A DNA stretch of 64,000 bases from Apoderus coryli (GCA_911728435.2 OU452199.1:38575253-38639252); one strand, 5' to 3'. Positions 11,063 through 21,680 are shown, counted from the stretch's first letter. Notes: a model not told the origin generated them from the letters alone. Program-made: numbers and translations.

Positions 11063-11473
11063 AAATCATAAAGTCCGGCTGTGATTGACATACAAAATTT
11101 TCAGTTTAATGGAAATTGACATAAAAGAATAGCTAATAGCTAGGCGAATAAGACGCTGCATGATAATTTAGTCTACTTTGCCGCTCCCCCGAGTTCGTTG
11201 TAATTTAATAAACTACAAAAACAGTTTTATAAAAAAAGAAACTTTTGACTGAAACAGTTTCTTTAATTAACATAAAGTTTCGCAATGCGATTCTGTTTCA
11301 TGTTGTATATAAAAATACAGATAATTATTATAATTGAATACAAACGAATCTAATTTAAATACTGATAGCAATAGTGCTGTAGCTATTTGTTATGTATCAT
11401 GCTAAAATCTAAAAGAAACATGATGTAGTAATAAAAAAAAAACGCAACTGAACAAACCATTATATTAACCAAC

Positions 11474-11545
11474 CTGCCTCATATTACGTCGATGATGTTG
11501 CTGATGATGGTGATACCTAGAATTTACTGGCACTGATAAATGATT
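11474..11545 (-). CDS. Crtc: CRTC exon, short His/Gln/Arg-rich segment
   Basis: This small 72-nt, phase-0 exon has a TTGCAG acceptor and a CAG/GTTGGT donor. It encodes 24 residues with a basic, His-rich run, YHHHQQHHRRNMRQ. It is in frame with the exons at 13379-13489 and 5093-5206. His/Gln tracts are common in insect CRTC. The weak donor and small size make alternative splicing possible. The call rests on signals and phase. Confidence 0.7.
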
Positions 11546-11722
11546 CTGCAACAACGAAAATAAAACATGCAAAATAAAAAGACTACAAAAAAAAACAGGC
11601 AAAATAAAAAAAAACAGTAAAAGCAAAAAATGCATTTCAATTATCCATATTGGATCTAAAAATGTTATACAGACATTGTAAGTGGGCGTTCACAAGGGCG
11701 GACCGCACTTAGCATGACACAT

Positions 11723-11764
11723 CGCACCGCATTATGCCTCGCACAGGAGGCATAGTGCGGTGCG
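11723..11764. repeat. GC-rich 18-bp hairpin
   Basis: The left arm 11723-11740 (starting CGCACCGCATTATGC) and right arm 11747-11764 pair at 17 of 18 positions around the loop GCACAG. It is sharply GC-rich against the AT-rich intron and lies next to GTGGGCGTTCACAAG, which may be the edge of a small foldback or hAT-like MITE. Confidence 0.6.
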
Positions 11765-12179
11765 CTCACTAACTGGACAAATCAAGTATATGTTTTACCA
11801 ATAAATGTGAATGATAACGAAAAAATATGGCCGGAAAATTCGAAAATATCAGAGCAATTTGTAATTAGAGTAAAGGCGGAAGTAGTATCATATGCCAACT
11901 CAAGTCAGAATGTAAAGAATACTAGGTATGTACGTGAGGTTTAGAATAGACGATGCAAAAGTCCATGATTGTTGATAGCACTATCTAGGTTTTGTACTTT
12001 TAAAAGAGTTCATCAACAATCAATCAAGAACCAATTTGTTGGAACTAAGCAAATTTCATGTGCGATGTCGAACAGTGTTCATATCTGGTAATATCATTGC
12101 CCATTCTGGTAAGATGTTTCCATAATGTTAAAGGAAATTACAAAGTGCAGATTATTGTTAGTTTACTGGTTCAAAAACA

Positions 12180-12730
12180 ATGTCTGAGGCTCGCTGCTAT
12201 TTCAGGCAGAAGTTCTAGTCGTCGACCTGTGTGCACAGGTGCGTTATGAGCGTAACTCACTTAAATTCGTCTCCGATTGCGAAGCGGTCATAAAGGCTTT
12301 AAGCTAATTGAGGTTCACAGCAAGAACAGTGTGGGATTGTCCAAACCGACTCTCCCGTATGTGGAAAAACGGCCGATTCTCTGATATGACAAGGGGCTGA
12401 AAGGGGACCTATCAGACCAAAACCTACAATTGGCATAGCGTTCATCAGCCCTAAATACATACTGGAATTCCAAACTTTTGGCAAGACCATCCAAGTTTGG
12501 TACATTCAGAGGACTCATCGATCGAAATCAAGAGCAGGCTACTGGACATGAGTAGATCTCAGCTGAGTCAGAGTTGTTCCAATTATCATCTCTACAGATG
12601 GGACCTATTGGAAAATAGCAAATGCCCTTGTACCTGGAGAATTATAAGATGGCGGAACATATATATTGTATTCATGTCAAGCCGTTAACTAGAATTCGAT
12701 TTGCTCCATTCGGTGATGGTCTTTCCACCT
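12180..12730 (+). pseudogene. Decayed LINE RNase H and C-terminal segment
   Basis: Frame-shifted and stop-containing translation gives SDCEAVIKALS, VWDCPNRLSRMW, then MSRSQLSQ, NSKCPCTW and RNIYIVFMS. These follow the order of RNase H (the SDSQAAL motif region) and the downstream Cys-rich tail in LINEs that carry an RNase H domain (R1/I/Jockey-like). No intact frame remains. A similar relic is at 41.7-42.2 kb, so such a LINE family has been active in this genome. Confidence 0.6.
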
Positions 12731-13378
12731 AAATGAATCGTCAGCCATCAAAATAATCGACTTCATTACGAACAATAAACTGTTGCACATGGAGATAAAA
12801 GAAATCTTGGGTTTTCACTTACAATCGTACCAATCCATTTATTGGAAAACCCCAATTTTACCGGAAGCTAAAAAACCCGAATGATCAAACCAATAATCAA
12901 AATTATGATGATTGTTTCTATGGTGATGGAATTATTTACCGTCACTAAGTTCCAGGGAGTCCAACATTAATCTGCATTACCTTGAAGTTCTTGCTCAAAG
13001 TTGTAAAAGAATTAGACATCAAAGACCTGATTTTTGGACTAACAAGTCAAAGGTTCCCGATCAACATAACACGCTGAGGTAGCCAGGCACAACATTCGTA
13101 GTCGTCAGACACACTGATGTTTTATTTTCTTTTGTAAACTTTGAGATTACAGTTTTCGTCATTTGGAATATTTCATTGAAATACTATGATCTTAATAGTA
13201 TTCCAGTCGGATTTACCTTACAATAAATGTTGCAACGTCTTATAAGTAGGTACATCAAAAAGCTATTGATGCAAATTACTATTATTATTATTAAATATTT
13301 AGTGCTGAACAATTATAATTGAAAACACACAAGAAAACGGAAACACCAAAAATAAAACAATATTATTCGTTGACTCAC

Positions 13379-13489
13379 CGATTGAGGATGTGATATAGGT
13401 GTTGTATATTGAAATCTACCGCCTTGCGACCGCACATTTTGTGGTATACTTGTAGGTGATAACGTTGATGGACTTGTATTAATTGGACT
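13379..13489 (-). CDS. Crtc: CRTC exon, Ser/Thr/Pro-rich
   Basis: This exon has 111 nt (37 codons), acceptor TTTGTAG and donor GTGAGT, both junctions phase 0. It encodes SPINTSPSTLSPTSIPQN and then RFQYTTPISHPQS, a low-complexity Ser/Pro segment typical of the central regulatory region of CRTC proteins. It follows the exon ending SPYSS without a break in frame. Confidence 0.8.
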
Positions 13490-13569
13490 CTACAAATAAA
13501 ACACCAAAAATCAACATTGAATGCATGCAAAATAATTTTTAAACATGTCATGGTAATGTTTTTAAAGTA

Positions 13570-14455
13570 AGTACCGTTTTGGAATTTGGCACTTTAAGTA
13601 CCAACATATTTTAATATGAAAGCATATACCTTAAACTATTTTTCAACATAATTTTCGTCAATATTGACACGCTTGAGCTTTTGAAATCCTTTCTCGAAGA
13701 AATCTGCCGCCTGACTGGACAACCATTGCACCGCTGTCGTTTTGACAGCGCTCGCGTTGTCGTGGCGTTGTCCTCCCAGAAGCTTGTCCAAATTTAAGAA
13801 TAAATGGAAATCACTGGGCGCAAGATCAAGGCTCTATGGTGGATGATCAACTTGGCCCCAGCCAAATGATCGGAGCAGTATTTGAGTTTGATTTGCTGTG
13901 TGAGGCCTGGCACTACGATACCCGTGCTCAGCATGCCTTTTTGCTTTGCATTGCTCGGCGCAAATTTCTTAACGTCTCACAATAAGATCCGCATTGATTT
14001 GTTGACCTTGAGGCAAAAACTCTATAAGCAAAACACCTGTCCCAGAAAACGGTACACATGATTTTTCGGGCATAAAATGTTTGCTTAAACTTCACTTTTG
14101 AGGGTGATGTTGAATGCCATTCCATCGACTGTTGTTTGGATTCTGGCGTAACACCTTTCCTGTCCCAGAAAACGGTACACATGATTTTTCGGGCATAAAA
14201 TGTTTGCTTAAACTTCACTTTTGAAGGTGACGTTGAATGCCGTTCCATGGACTGTTGTTTGGATTCTGGCGTAACACCTTTCCTGTCCCAGAAAACGGTA
14301 ACACATGATTTTTCGGGCATAAAATGTTTGCTTAAACTTCACTTTTGAGGGTGATGTTGAATGCCATTCCATAAACTGTTGTTTGGATTCTGGCGCAACG
14401 TACGCCAAGAACAATTCGTCTTAAAAACTCGTCACCTTCCGGGTTGTACCGCTCT
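13570..14455 (-). pseudogene. mariner transposase relic with internal tandem triplication
   Basis: On the minus strand the pieces follow mariner order: YNPEGDEFLRRIV, PESKQQSMEWHSTSP, FKQTFYARKIMCTVFWD, SYCETLRNLRRAMQ, and a C-terminus with WLSSQAADFFEKGFQ ending DENYVEK before a stop at about 13636. The middle block is repeated three times (123 bp period). A one-base insertion in the unit nearest the N-terminus breaks the frame, and the region after NLRRAM, which carries the second and third catalytic Asp, is damaged. Terminal inverted repeats were not resolved. Inactive. Confidence 0.85.
14036..14405 (-). repeat. 123-bp tandem repeat, three units, inside mariner
   Basis: The units start at 14036, 14159 and 14282, each opening CCTGTCCCAGAAAACGGTA. 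The period of 123 bp equals 41 codons, so two adjacent units read through in frame. Units differ by only a few bases, so the triplication is young relative to the decay of the element. Confidence 0.9.
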
Positions 14456-14575
14456 AGGAATGTGAGAGAACTGGCACCTCAGCATATTCGGAACCCAGCA
14501 AGTTTAAAGACATTTAAGAATAGGGCGCAACATTATCTAAGAGTAAGAGTCATGAAGGATCTAATCTATTAATCA
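14456..14575 (+). pseudogene. LINE reverse-transcriptase C-terminal fragment
   Basis: The plus strand translates as RELAPQHIRNPASLKTFKN followed by RAQHYLRVRVMKDLIY and a stop. This resembles the final helix region of CR1/Jockey-group ORF2 proteins (a Leu-Pro segment, then FK and a basic Leu-rich end). It is short, so other origins are possible. Confidence 0.4.
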
Positions 14576-14640
14576 GGGATATGTACAGAAAAATTATTGT
14601 ACACCAAAGTTTAGTTTTATACAGAGTGATTCAAAAGTAA

Positions 14641-16072
14641 GCATGATCTCTATTCTATCCAATTTCTCAAAGGTGTTGGAGGTGGTTTTATATAATCGAA
14701 TTTATACAGGTGTTGGAGCACAGATGGTCTCTTACCAGCACGGATTCGTAACCGGAAGATCGACCGTTACAAACCTGGCCGTTTTCACGCAGAATGTCTC
14801 CGAAGCGTTGGACTCTCGAGGTCAGGTTGACGTCATATATACCGACTTCAGTAAAGCGTTCGATAGGATCGATCATTCGGTAGGTAGGAAGCTTCCTGCA
14901 TTCGGATCACGCTACTGTGCTATTCTATTGATAAAATAAAGGTTCGAATCTGGGACCACTACTGTTCAATGTTTTTATTAACGACCTGGGAAAGAATTTA
15001 AAATCTGAAAGATTGATTTTTGCTGATGATCTGAAGATCTACTCCACTGTAGACTCTGTTGACGACTGTCATGTTTTGCAAAACAGTCTGAACTTGGTCG
15101 GGGATTGGTGTGATGCTAATAATCTTATGCTGAACCCGGTAAATAGTAAAGTTGTGTCATATACTAGGAGAACGTTCCCTATTGATTTTGAATACGCGAA
15201 TCATGACGCTGCATTGTCACGCGTGGAAATTACCAGGGATCTTGGTGTTGTGTTCGATTCGCGCCTTACCTTCAGCGAACACGATGATAGCGAATGCATC
15301 CAAGGCATATGGTTACATCGTTAGAAATGGCAGATCTTTTCGCAATATTAATACGCTAAAAAAAACTGTACTTCGCGTACGTCAGATCCAAACTTGAATA
15401 TTGCTCTCTGCTCTGGTATCCCTGCTATGGTTGTTACAAGCAAAACATCGAAGGAGTGCAGCGGCAATTTTTGAAGTATCTTTGCTTTAAATCCGATGGT
15501 AGTTATCCTGAGCGTGGTATGCCGTATGGCTATCTAACGGGCAGATTTTGTGTGCAATCATTGCAATTGAGGCGGGATCTTGCATGCATAAGCAATGTTT
15601 GTAAAGTGTTTAATGGCGTTATTGATTGTCCTGAGCTGCTTGAAGGATTCCGTCTTACTGTTCCGCGAATAAACTCAAGAAACTACCAATTATTTCATTG
15701 TGATAGAGCTCGAACAAATATTATGTTGAGGTCCCCATTGTCCACTATGTCTCGCACGTTTAATGTGGTGTGCCGGAATTGTGATTTGTTTCATGATACA
15801 CTGAAACATATTTTGGCGGCCGCAGAACTTGTACTAGGGGGTTGTGATGATTGAATTTGATTGTTTATATATTTTTTATGTTTATTTCTTTATTTATATC
15901 TCTATTAATTTAATTTACTTTTGTTATGTAAAGTTATCAAGTTATTGATTGTCTTATATATATTTATATTCTTTGTATTGATACTTTTGTGTGGTTGCTC
16001 TGTAACTGGAAATTTTCTGTTGCGCAATAAAGCATTTATTTATTTAAAGCATTGATTTATTTATTTATTTAT
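14641..16072 (+). pseudogene. 5'-truncated LINE, RT domain with frameshifts
   Basis: It begins inside the RT domain at SILSNFSKVLE and continues with QHGFVTGRSTVTNLAVF and VIYTDFSKAFDRIDHS. A frameshift and deletion follow; then come the catalytic box IFADDLKIYSTVDS, RDLGVVFDSRLTFSEH, and a C-terminal segment to about 15854. The 3' end is CAATAAAGC plus a TTTA-rich tail. Several frameshifts make it inactive. It is related to the copies at 16.6, 25.8 and 63.5 kb and antisense to CRTC. Confidence 0.85.
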
Positions 16073-16363
16073 GATGAACTGTAGGGCATGTTCCTCTCTT
16101 TGTATAAAGACAAAACCAAGAAATAATATTGAAATCCTGCTTTTACCCGGCTTTATAGCGTATAAATGTGCCACCTGGTTGTGGTGAGTAGATTCTGAAG
16201 ATTTGTGTTCTTCTTGTCAGGCTGTGTGCAGATGATCCTCACCAGTAATTTTTACTACTATACCGCTAGATGACGCCACGCAATATGGTTTTAATGCTTT
16301 CAAAAAATGAAATTGAAATGAATATTCCGCTACTAAATTATAATAGTATAAGTTACTACTTAC

Positions 16364-16514
16364 AGAACTATATGGGGAACTATTATCTTGATCTTGATCA
16401 AGTGGTATATGTATAGGTGAAGAGAAATCGACATTGGTCAGATCCGGCAATGATCCGGTGTTATTTCCTATTGGTATTTGTATTATTCCAGGATCGTGCA
16501 CCGATGGATATATA
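16364..16514 (-). CDS. Crtc: CRTC exon with TGSLPDLTNV motif
   Basis: This 151-nt exon has a TTTCAG acceptor and a TCT/GTAAGT donor. Its first base completes a codon split with the 19017-19150 exon, giving the junction VPGIHIYPS, a close match to the conserved PGINIFPS of CRTC proteins. It then encodes IIQIPIGNNTGSLPDLTNV and SPIHIPLDQ, ending SPYSS. The GSLPDLT block with a following SP and PLD segment is one of the best conserved features of the TORC middle domain. This exon and 20922-21128 are the strongest evidence for the gene. A LINE ends about 60 bp upstream of its acceptor. Confidence 0.93.
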
Positions 16515-16575
16515 CTGAAATAAAGAAGATATTTGATTAGAATATTTTAAGCCTAATTATCAAAACACAGTAATT

Positions 16576-18097
16576 TGTCATGGAAATATTAGCAATTTTA
16601 TCAAATTTCTCAAAGGTGTTTGAATCGATTATTTATGACAAGATCTTTAACCAAATAAAGAATCGTATAATACCTCAGCAGCACGGGTTTTTCCACAAGA
16701 TATCAACTGTAAACAAATCTTGTCGCTTTCCTACAACAAGTGTATCCTATAATGGGCAAGGGTCTTCAGGTCGATACAATCTATACAGACTTCTCTAAAG
16801 CATTCGATAAAATAGACCATAATATACTATTACGAAAGATGCTTCACTTTGGCTTCCAGGAGTCTTTAATTTCATTTTTTGAATCATATTTGAATCGACG
16901 TATGCACTTCGTGCAATACAGTGATTTTAAGTATCACTCTTACTTGGCCACAAGTGGCGCTCCCCAAGGTAGTAACCTAGCCCCCCTGTTATTTGCAGTA
17001 TTCGTTAATGACATAGGAACGCACCTTTCTAGCAATTATTTACTTTTCGCAGATGATCTTAAACTATTCAGAGCTGTTCACTCCGAAAATGACTATGGGG
17101 TACTACAGAGAGATCTGAATATGCTTGAGGATTGGTGTACTGTGAATAAGCTTTATTTAAACGTCGATAAATGCAAATATATAACATACACAAGAAGGCG
17201 CCGCACTGTTTCTTACAATTACAGACTCCCTGGCGCTGCTCTTGATAAATGCACTGTTATTAAAGATCTTGGTGTGTTCATTGATAGCGAATTAACTTTT
17301 AATTATCATGTTTCCGAAACAAAGAAAAAGGCGCGCAAATGTCTGGGATTCATTTTTAGAACCACGAACTCATTTAACAATACTGATTGTCTTATAGTGT
17401 TGTACAACGCAATGGTAAGATCAAGGCTTGAATATGCTGCCATTGCTTGGTCTCCAATATATGGAGTTTAGGTTAACTCTCTCGAAAATGTTCAACGAAA
17501 ATTCCTCAAACGACTAGTCTTCAAGATTGATGGTGGGTTTCCTGCCCGGGGATACGACCATCGTTTGCTATTGGAGAGATTTGATTTTCAATCGCTGGAG
17601 ATGCGTAGGCATTTTTCCTCTCAGTGTTTTATATTTGGTCTGATTAATGGTCTTATAGACTGTTCGCAATTGTTGGAGATGTTGCGGTTTAATATTCCGC
17701 AGTTCAATTCGAGAAGTGCCTATCTCTTCAGAGTACCTCCGGTGCACGCAAATTATGAAACAAGAGCTCCCATCTTCAAAGCATGTAATTTCTGTAATAC
17801 TTATTCTATCTATACTAGCATTAATTACTTCAATGAGAATCCCAACAGATTTAAGCGTGATTTGAGGAATGTTCTGAGGAAAATGATTCAATAGATTCCA
17901 TGTACTTGTTCAGTGAAATATATCCATACGATCCTATATGTTTGTATTGTATTTTTGCTGTCACCTTCAGTTTATTACTTTTGTAAATTTATTATTATTA
18001 TTTGTATTTAGTATATAATATTATATTCATAGCAGTTGTCTTGTAATTGGGTTGTCACCTGTTAGACAATAAAGAGTTATTATTATTATTATTATTG
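16576..18097 (+). pseudogene. 5'-truncated LINE with one premature stop in a long RT frame
   Basis: It starts at EILAILSNFSKVFE inside the RT domain. After a frameshift near 16735 one frame runs from 16740 to 17894, interrupted only by a TAG at 17469-17471. Motifs are IYTDFSKAFDKIDHN, SGAPQGSNLAPLLF, the catalytic LLFADDLKLF, IKDLGVFIDSELTF and RSRLEYAAIAWSP. The C-terminal part ends FKRDLRNVLRKMIQ. The 3' end is CAATAAAGAG followed by a TTA repeat (18074-18097). It lies antisense in the CRTC intron and is better preserved than the 14.6-kb copy. Confidence 0.9.
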
Positions 18098-18510
18098 TTT
18101 TTCAAATAGATTTATCTTATGTATAAAAAAAAATGAAGTCAATAATTAAATAAATCCTGAAACTTTGAAACCCTGTATCTCAGACACAAAGTTTTGTTGA
18201 TTGTATAAAGTTGATTGATTGATTGATTGATTGTATAAAGTAGTGGAAGTCCTACTATAAAATCCTGACTCACTCTGTATACATTCAAAATTGGTATTGA
18301 TGGAACTTGATGTTTGAGGTATCAAAATGTTCGTATGGACAAAAGAGTTTTCGCAAAATTGCCGGCGATATTCACTATTCAATTTGAAAAAGTAGTTCAT
18401 TCTATATATGATATATAAAAGCAAAATTTACAATTTAAATAAATTATAAAAAATTTTCCATAAGACGACTTCAATGCAGTTTTCGACAAGATTGTATGTC
18501 TTAGCGAAAT

Positions 18511-18545
18511 GCCACTGATGATGGGACCGAAACATGCATGGCTCC
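18511..18545 (+). ncRNA. Hammerhead-like core, degenerate
   Basis: The box CTGATGA (18515-18521) is followed by a weak stem II (GG pairing CC around GA) and GAAAC (18529-18533). Bases GCCA just before the core can pair with TGGC at 18538-18541, giving stem I. Stem III would be only AC with GC around AT, where the consensus needs a U before the cleavage base. Downstream AAACTTATTTTGTGGAGAT resembles the sequence after the 37.8-kb motif. Probably inactive. Confidence 0.4.
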
Positions 18546-19016
18546 TAAATTCTATTAAACTTATTTTGTGGAGATTTGACTTTCATTCACAATTCAAAAT
18601 GGCTTAAGGAAGCTGAAAAAAGTCGAGTGCACGAAAAAAAAAACTTGTAGAAGAAAACTTGTGCACTGATCGGTTGGTTTTTTGGCTCAAATTGTAGGTG
18701 AAGGAAACCCTTCAAGAAGTAGTGTGGTTGGATGAAACAATCCAACATGATGATCGAAAATTCAATACTGGAGCCGCTATTTTGAATTTCGCCGGCAATT
18801 TTTCGAAAGCTCTTGTCCAACGTCAAGATCCATCAACACCAATTTCCGTTATCAAGTTTCACATCGTGAAACGTCCCATAATATATCTAAGGGACGTTTA
18901 ATTTCACCCTGTATTTATAGTTTCCGTGGGAAAAACTAATTTCACTGAATTTTTCGGTTTTTTTTTTGGTATCCACAGATATTTAACGACACTTAAAAAA
19001 TAAATTGGCCACTTAC

Positions 19017-19150
19017 TGAATTCCAGGCACTCTCGGAACTTCACAACTAGATCTTGGTCTTCCATCTAAAACTCTATCTGGAACACTCATTGGCAACATA
19101 CCAGCCCATGGAGTCCTACTGGATGAGTCATTTCTATCTATATTAATACC
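19017..19150 (-). CDS. Crtc: CRTC exon with RPRSSCEVP motif
   Basis: This 134-nt exon has a TTTCTAG acceptor and a GTAAGT donor. It begins in phase 0 and ends two bases into a codon. It encodes GINIDRNDSSSRTPWAGM, then VPDRVLDGRPRSSCEVPR and VPGI. The RPRSSCEVP segment corresponds to the conserved phosphoserine region of mammalian CRTC2 (around Ser275), a target of kinases that keep the coactivator cytoplasmic through 14-3-3 binding. Confidence 0.9.
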
Positions 19151-19789
19151 CTAGAAACAAAATAATAATATCACTCTTCATAAAGCTCATAACACAAAAC
19201 ATGTTTTATTAACTAAACTAAATAAACGAAAGCTCATTTTTTTAATAATTCGAAAATCTTATCTAATAATAAATAGTTCTCCATAGAAAATTCTAACTTT
19301 TTGTTTTTTTCCCTATTTTTATGACCGGTTCTAAAAAATCCATGGACATACAAATTAATACTAAAAGTTATTTGAGGACCACTTTCATTTTTTGTTGAAT
19401 GATTTTATTAGTTTATTTTGATTTAAATTTTGATAATTCAACCCCTGTTTAGACGCCTTTTGCAGACACTAATTTTTCTGCGAACAATTTAAGCATTAAA
19501 AATTAAAAAAAATTCATTTTGACAATAGTTATTGCCATTTTGTTAAATATTTAAACCCTTTGTAGATGATCTACTACTATAAATACCCGAAATTAGATAT
19601 TAAAGTCCCCCTTTTTGACCATACTTGAATTTTATCCATACAATATTTAACGGGGTGATTTATTAGATCATTTTATGAAAAAAAGTTTCCATAAACATAC
19701 GTCCGCAAATTTGCCTGCGCCAATTATTTTGGATATGTCAAATTTGTTGGAGTTCCTTAACATGAATCACTATACAAATTTCGAGATGA

Positions 19790-20165
19790 CCGACATGCAT
19801 TTCATTTATGGACTCGGATATGACAATGCATAAAGCAGGCGGCTGTACACTCAAAGATTCCCTCAGGGTATGGCAAATTTTTGGAAGCATTCATCGACGC
19901 GACTCCTTCATGAAACAGGCACACTAAAACAAAGTGGAGGAAGGCCAAAGACAGCAAGAACGGTAGAACTGGAAGGGGTTTAAGAAATTCCAGGTACTTC
20001 TACTCGAAAAGTTGTTGAAGTTTTGAATGTAAGTAATATTACTGTTTGGCGCATTCTTAAGGACAATTCGTTACTATTCATACCACATCCAACGCGTTCA
20101 AGCACTTATTTCTGCTGATTTTCCTCCACATATGGCATTCTGTCAATGGCTTTTGCACAAAATTA
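19790..20165 (+). pseudogene. mariner-superfamily transposase, N-terminal (DUF4817-type) relic
   Basis: Using several frames it translates as MHFIYGLGYDNA, QRFPQGMANFWKHSSTRLL, HETGTLKQSGGRPKTARTV, then STRKVVEVLNVSNITVWRIL. This is the helix-turn-helix region that heads many insect mariner-superfamily transposases. After WRILKDN the reading matches the FC..LLHK zone and the catalytic domain is missing. The same segment occurs inside the 46.1-kb MITE. Confidence 0.65.
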
Positions 20166-20295
20166 ATATTTAGTTTTCTTTTCTTGAGCCTTATTTCTTC
20201 AATATTTAGATTTGAAACTTCTTGGGATGAGGCTCACAAATTACACAACAGGTTAAATAGCGCCTTGTTATTTATTGTCAAAACATTTTTTAACA

Positions 20296-20334
20296 AACAA
20301 CGTTTCGGCAACGTACATCTGTTGCCTTCTTCAG
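20296..20334 (-). ncRNA. Hammerhead-like core (CTGAAGA variant)
   Basis: On the minus strand CTGAAGA (20334-20328) is followed by A, a 6-bp perfect stem II (GGCAAC with GTTGCC) and GAAACGTT. One base departs from the CTGATGA consensus and stem III has no loop. It has the layout of the other hammerhead-like motifs here and is followed by an ACAATAAATAAC segment. Likely a decayed ribozyme. Confidence 0.35.
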
Positions 20335-20681
20335 GTAATATACAGACAAAAATCGTCTAGTGGACAAGTAGTGTTTTCTTTTCTATTTAACGTTGTTTTT
20401 TAAAAAATGTTTTGACAATAAATAACAAAGTCGTTATTTAACCGATATCGATATCCGTCTTTATCCTCTTTTTTTTGCGCTCTCACAATACTTTCCCTAT
20501 GGGTCAGGAAACTATGATTTTGAGGTTTTTATGGGTTGTTGTTTTTCGTTCACAATAATAAATAAAAAAAGTTTTAGTTTATTTTTCTTGGGGTGTTCGG
20601 TTCTTATAAAAAAATATTTTACAAAACTTTTTTAAATAAAAAAAACATCAATTTTTATTTTCGTCAAATAAATTAAATAAA

Positions 20682-20715
20682 ATGACGTTTCGTTATTAAT
20701 TAGTAACTTCTTCAG
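20682..20715 (-). ncRNA. Hammerhead-like core (CTGAAGA variant), second copy
   Basis: On the minus strand CTGAAGA (20715-20709), then A, GTTA pairing TAAC across an AT-rich loop, then GAAACGTC. It sits 380 bp from the motif at 20.3 kb in the same orientation. It is degenerate at the same core position, which suggests descent from one family. Confidence 0.35.
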
Positions 20716-20921
20716 GTTGCAACACATATCAATATCAAAAATAATAATTTTTGTTGATAATTATTAAATTAAAAAAAAAAAAAATACGGTTCAATAAAAA
20801 AAGATAATATTCAATAAAAATATCAAAACGTAACGGGAAAAATGAAAATCGGTTTGAGTTGACGAAATTGTAAAATAAACGCGACGCGTAACTAGCCCAG
20901 CATGCCATGTCCTTTGCTTAC

Positions 20922-21128
20922 CTGCATAGCGCTTTGGTGTAATGCTGAATCACTATTCGTTCGCCGCCATCCGGTATCAGTAGGAGGACTCAGGTACGGA
21001 CCACTTGAATATGGTGATGTGTCCAATTTTCTATCGTTATGCCGTCGCATAGGACCACCTGGTGATCGGGCTCGACTACCCTGTCTGTATGTTTGTATTT
21101 TTTGATGTGTCGGAGGTTCTTCGGACGG
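20922..21128 (-). CDS. Crtc: CRTC exon with SIK/14-3-3 regulatory site
   Basis: This 207-nt exon (69 codons, phase 0 at both ends) has a TTTCAG acceptor and a CAG/GTAAGC donor. It encodes RSPGGPMRRHNDRK, DTSPYSSGPYLSPPTD and WRRTNSDSALHQSAMQ. The WRRTNSDSALHQS motif is a hallmark of CRTC proteins: its serine matches Ser171 of mammalian CRTC2, which SIK and AMPK-family kinases phosphorylate to create a 14-3-3 site, so the coactivator enters the nucleus and joins CREB only when dephosphorylated. The GGPMRR block is also conserved. The intron upstream of it is 22.5 kb long and rich in transposons. Confidence 0.96.
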
Positions 21129-21680
21129 CTGAAAAATTACTATAACTTAGTAGGTAAATCCAAAGTAAGAATAAAAATGTCAGACAGTTAATTAATTAAA
21201 AATTGACGTATACAAAATAGTGGTGGTTTTCCAAACGTATTCAGTACCTTCTGAAATTAAAAATAATTTTAATTGGAAGAAAAACAAATGTTTTTTTATC
21301 TAACAATAATTATTGCCAATTTTTTAAATTAGCATTCTTTCTAATAATGCATGCATTTCAAGCAAAAATGACTTTGCGATTTTCCTTTCCTATAATTAAA
21401 AATTGCCTACGTATATGTAGTTCTACTTATTTATTTTTATAAAAAAAAATGACGCTTGTCAAAACATGTTGGAACAAATCTATTAAAACTTGTGATATGT
21501 ATTTAGAATCTACGAACCGTCTGAAATAAGAATAAGAAAGTTGGTAGTCGTTTTGCGTACACCCTGTATACTTTCAAGTTGAAAGTACTACACAGGGTAC
21601 ATTAATTGATTTAGATACTATTTCTATCTCAAAAATAGTCATTTTATGAGAACTGTGAACTGTTTTGGTGAATAACAATA

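Noticed and set aside
18697..18901. Plus-strand 67-codon frame with plausible protein composition
   Set aside because: No family resemblance, and a CACCCTGTA MITE-type terminus directly follows; insufficient for a gene call.
20902..21105. Plus-strand 67-codon frame
   Set aside because: Antisense to the well-supported CRTC exon with the WRRTNSDSALHQS motif.
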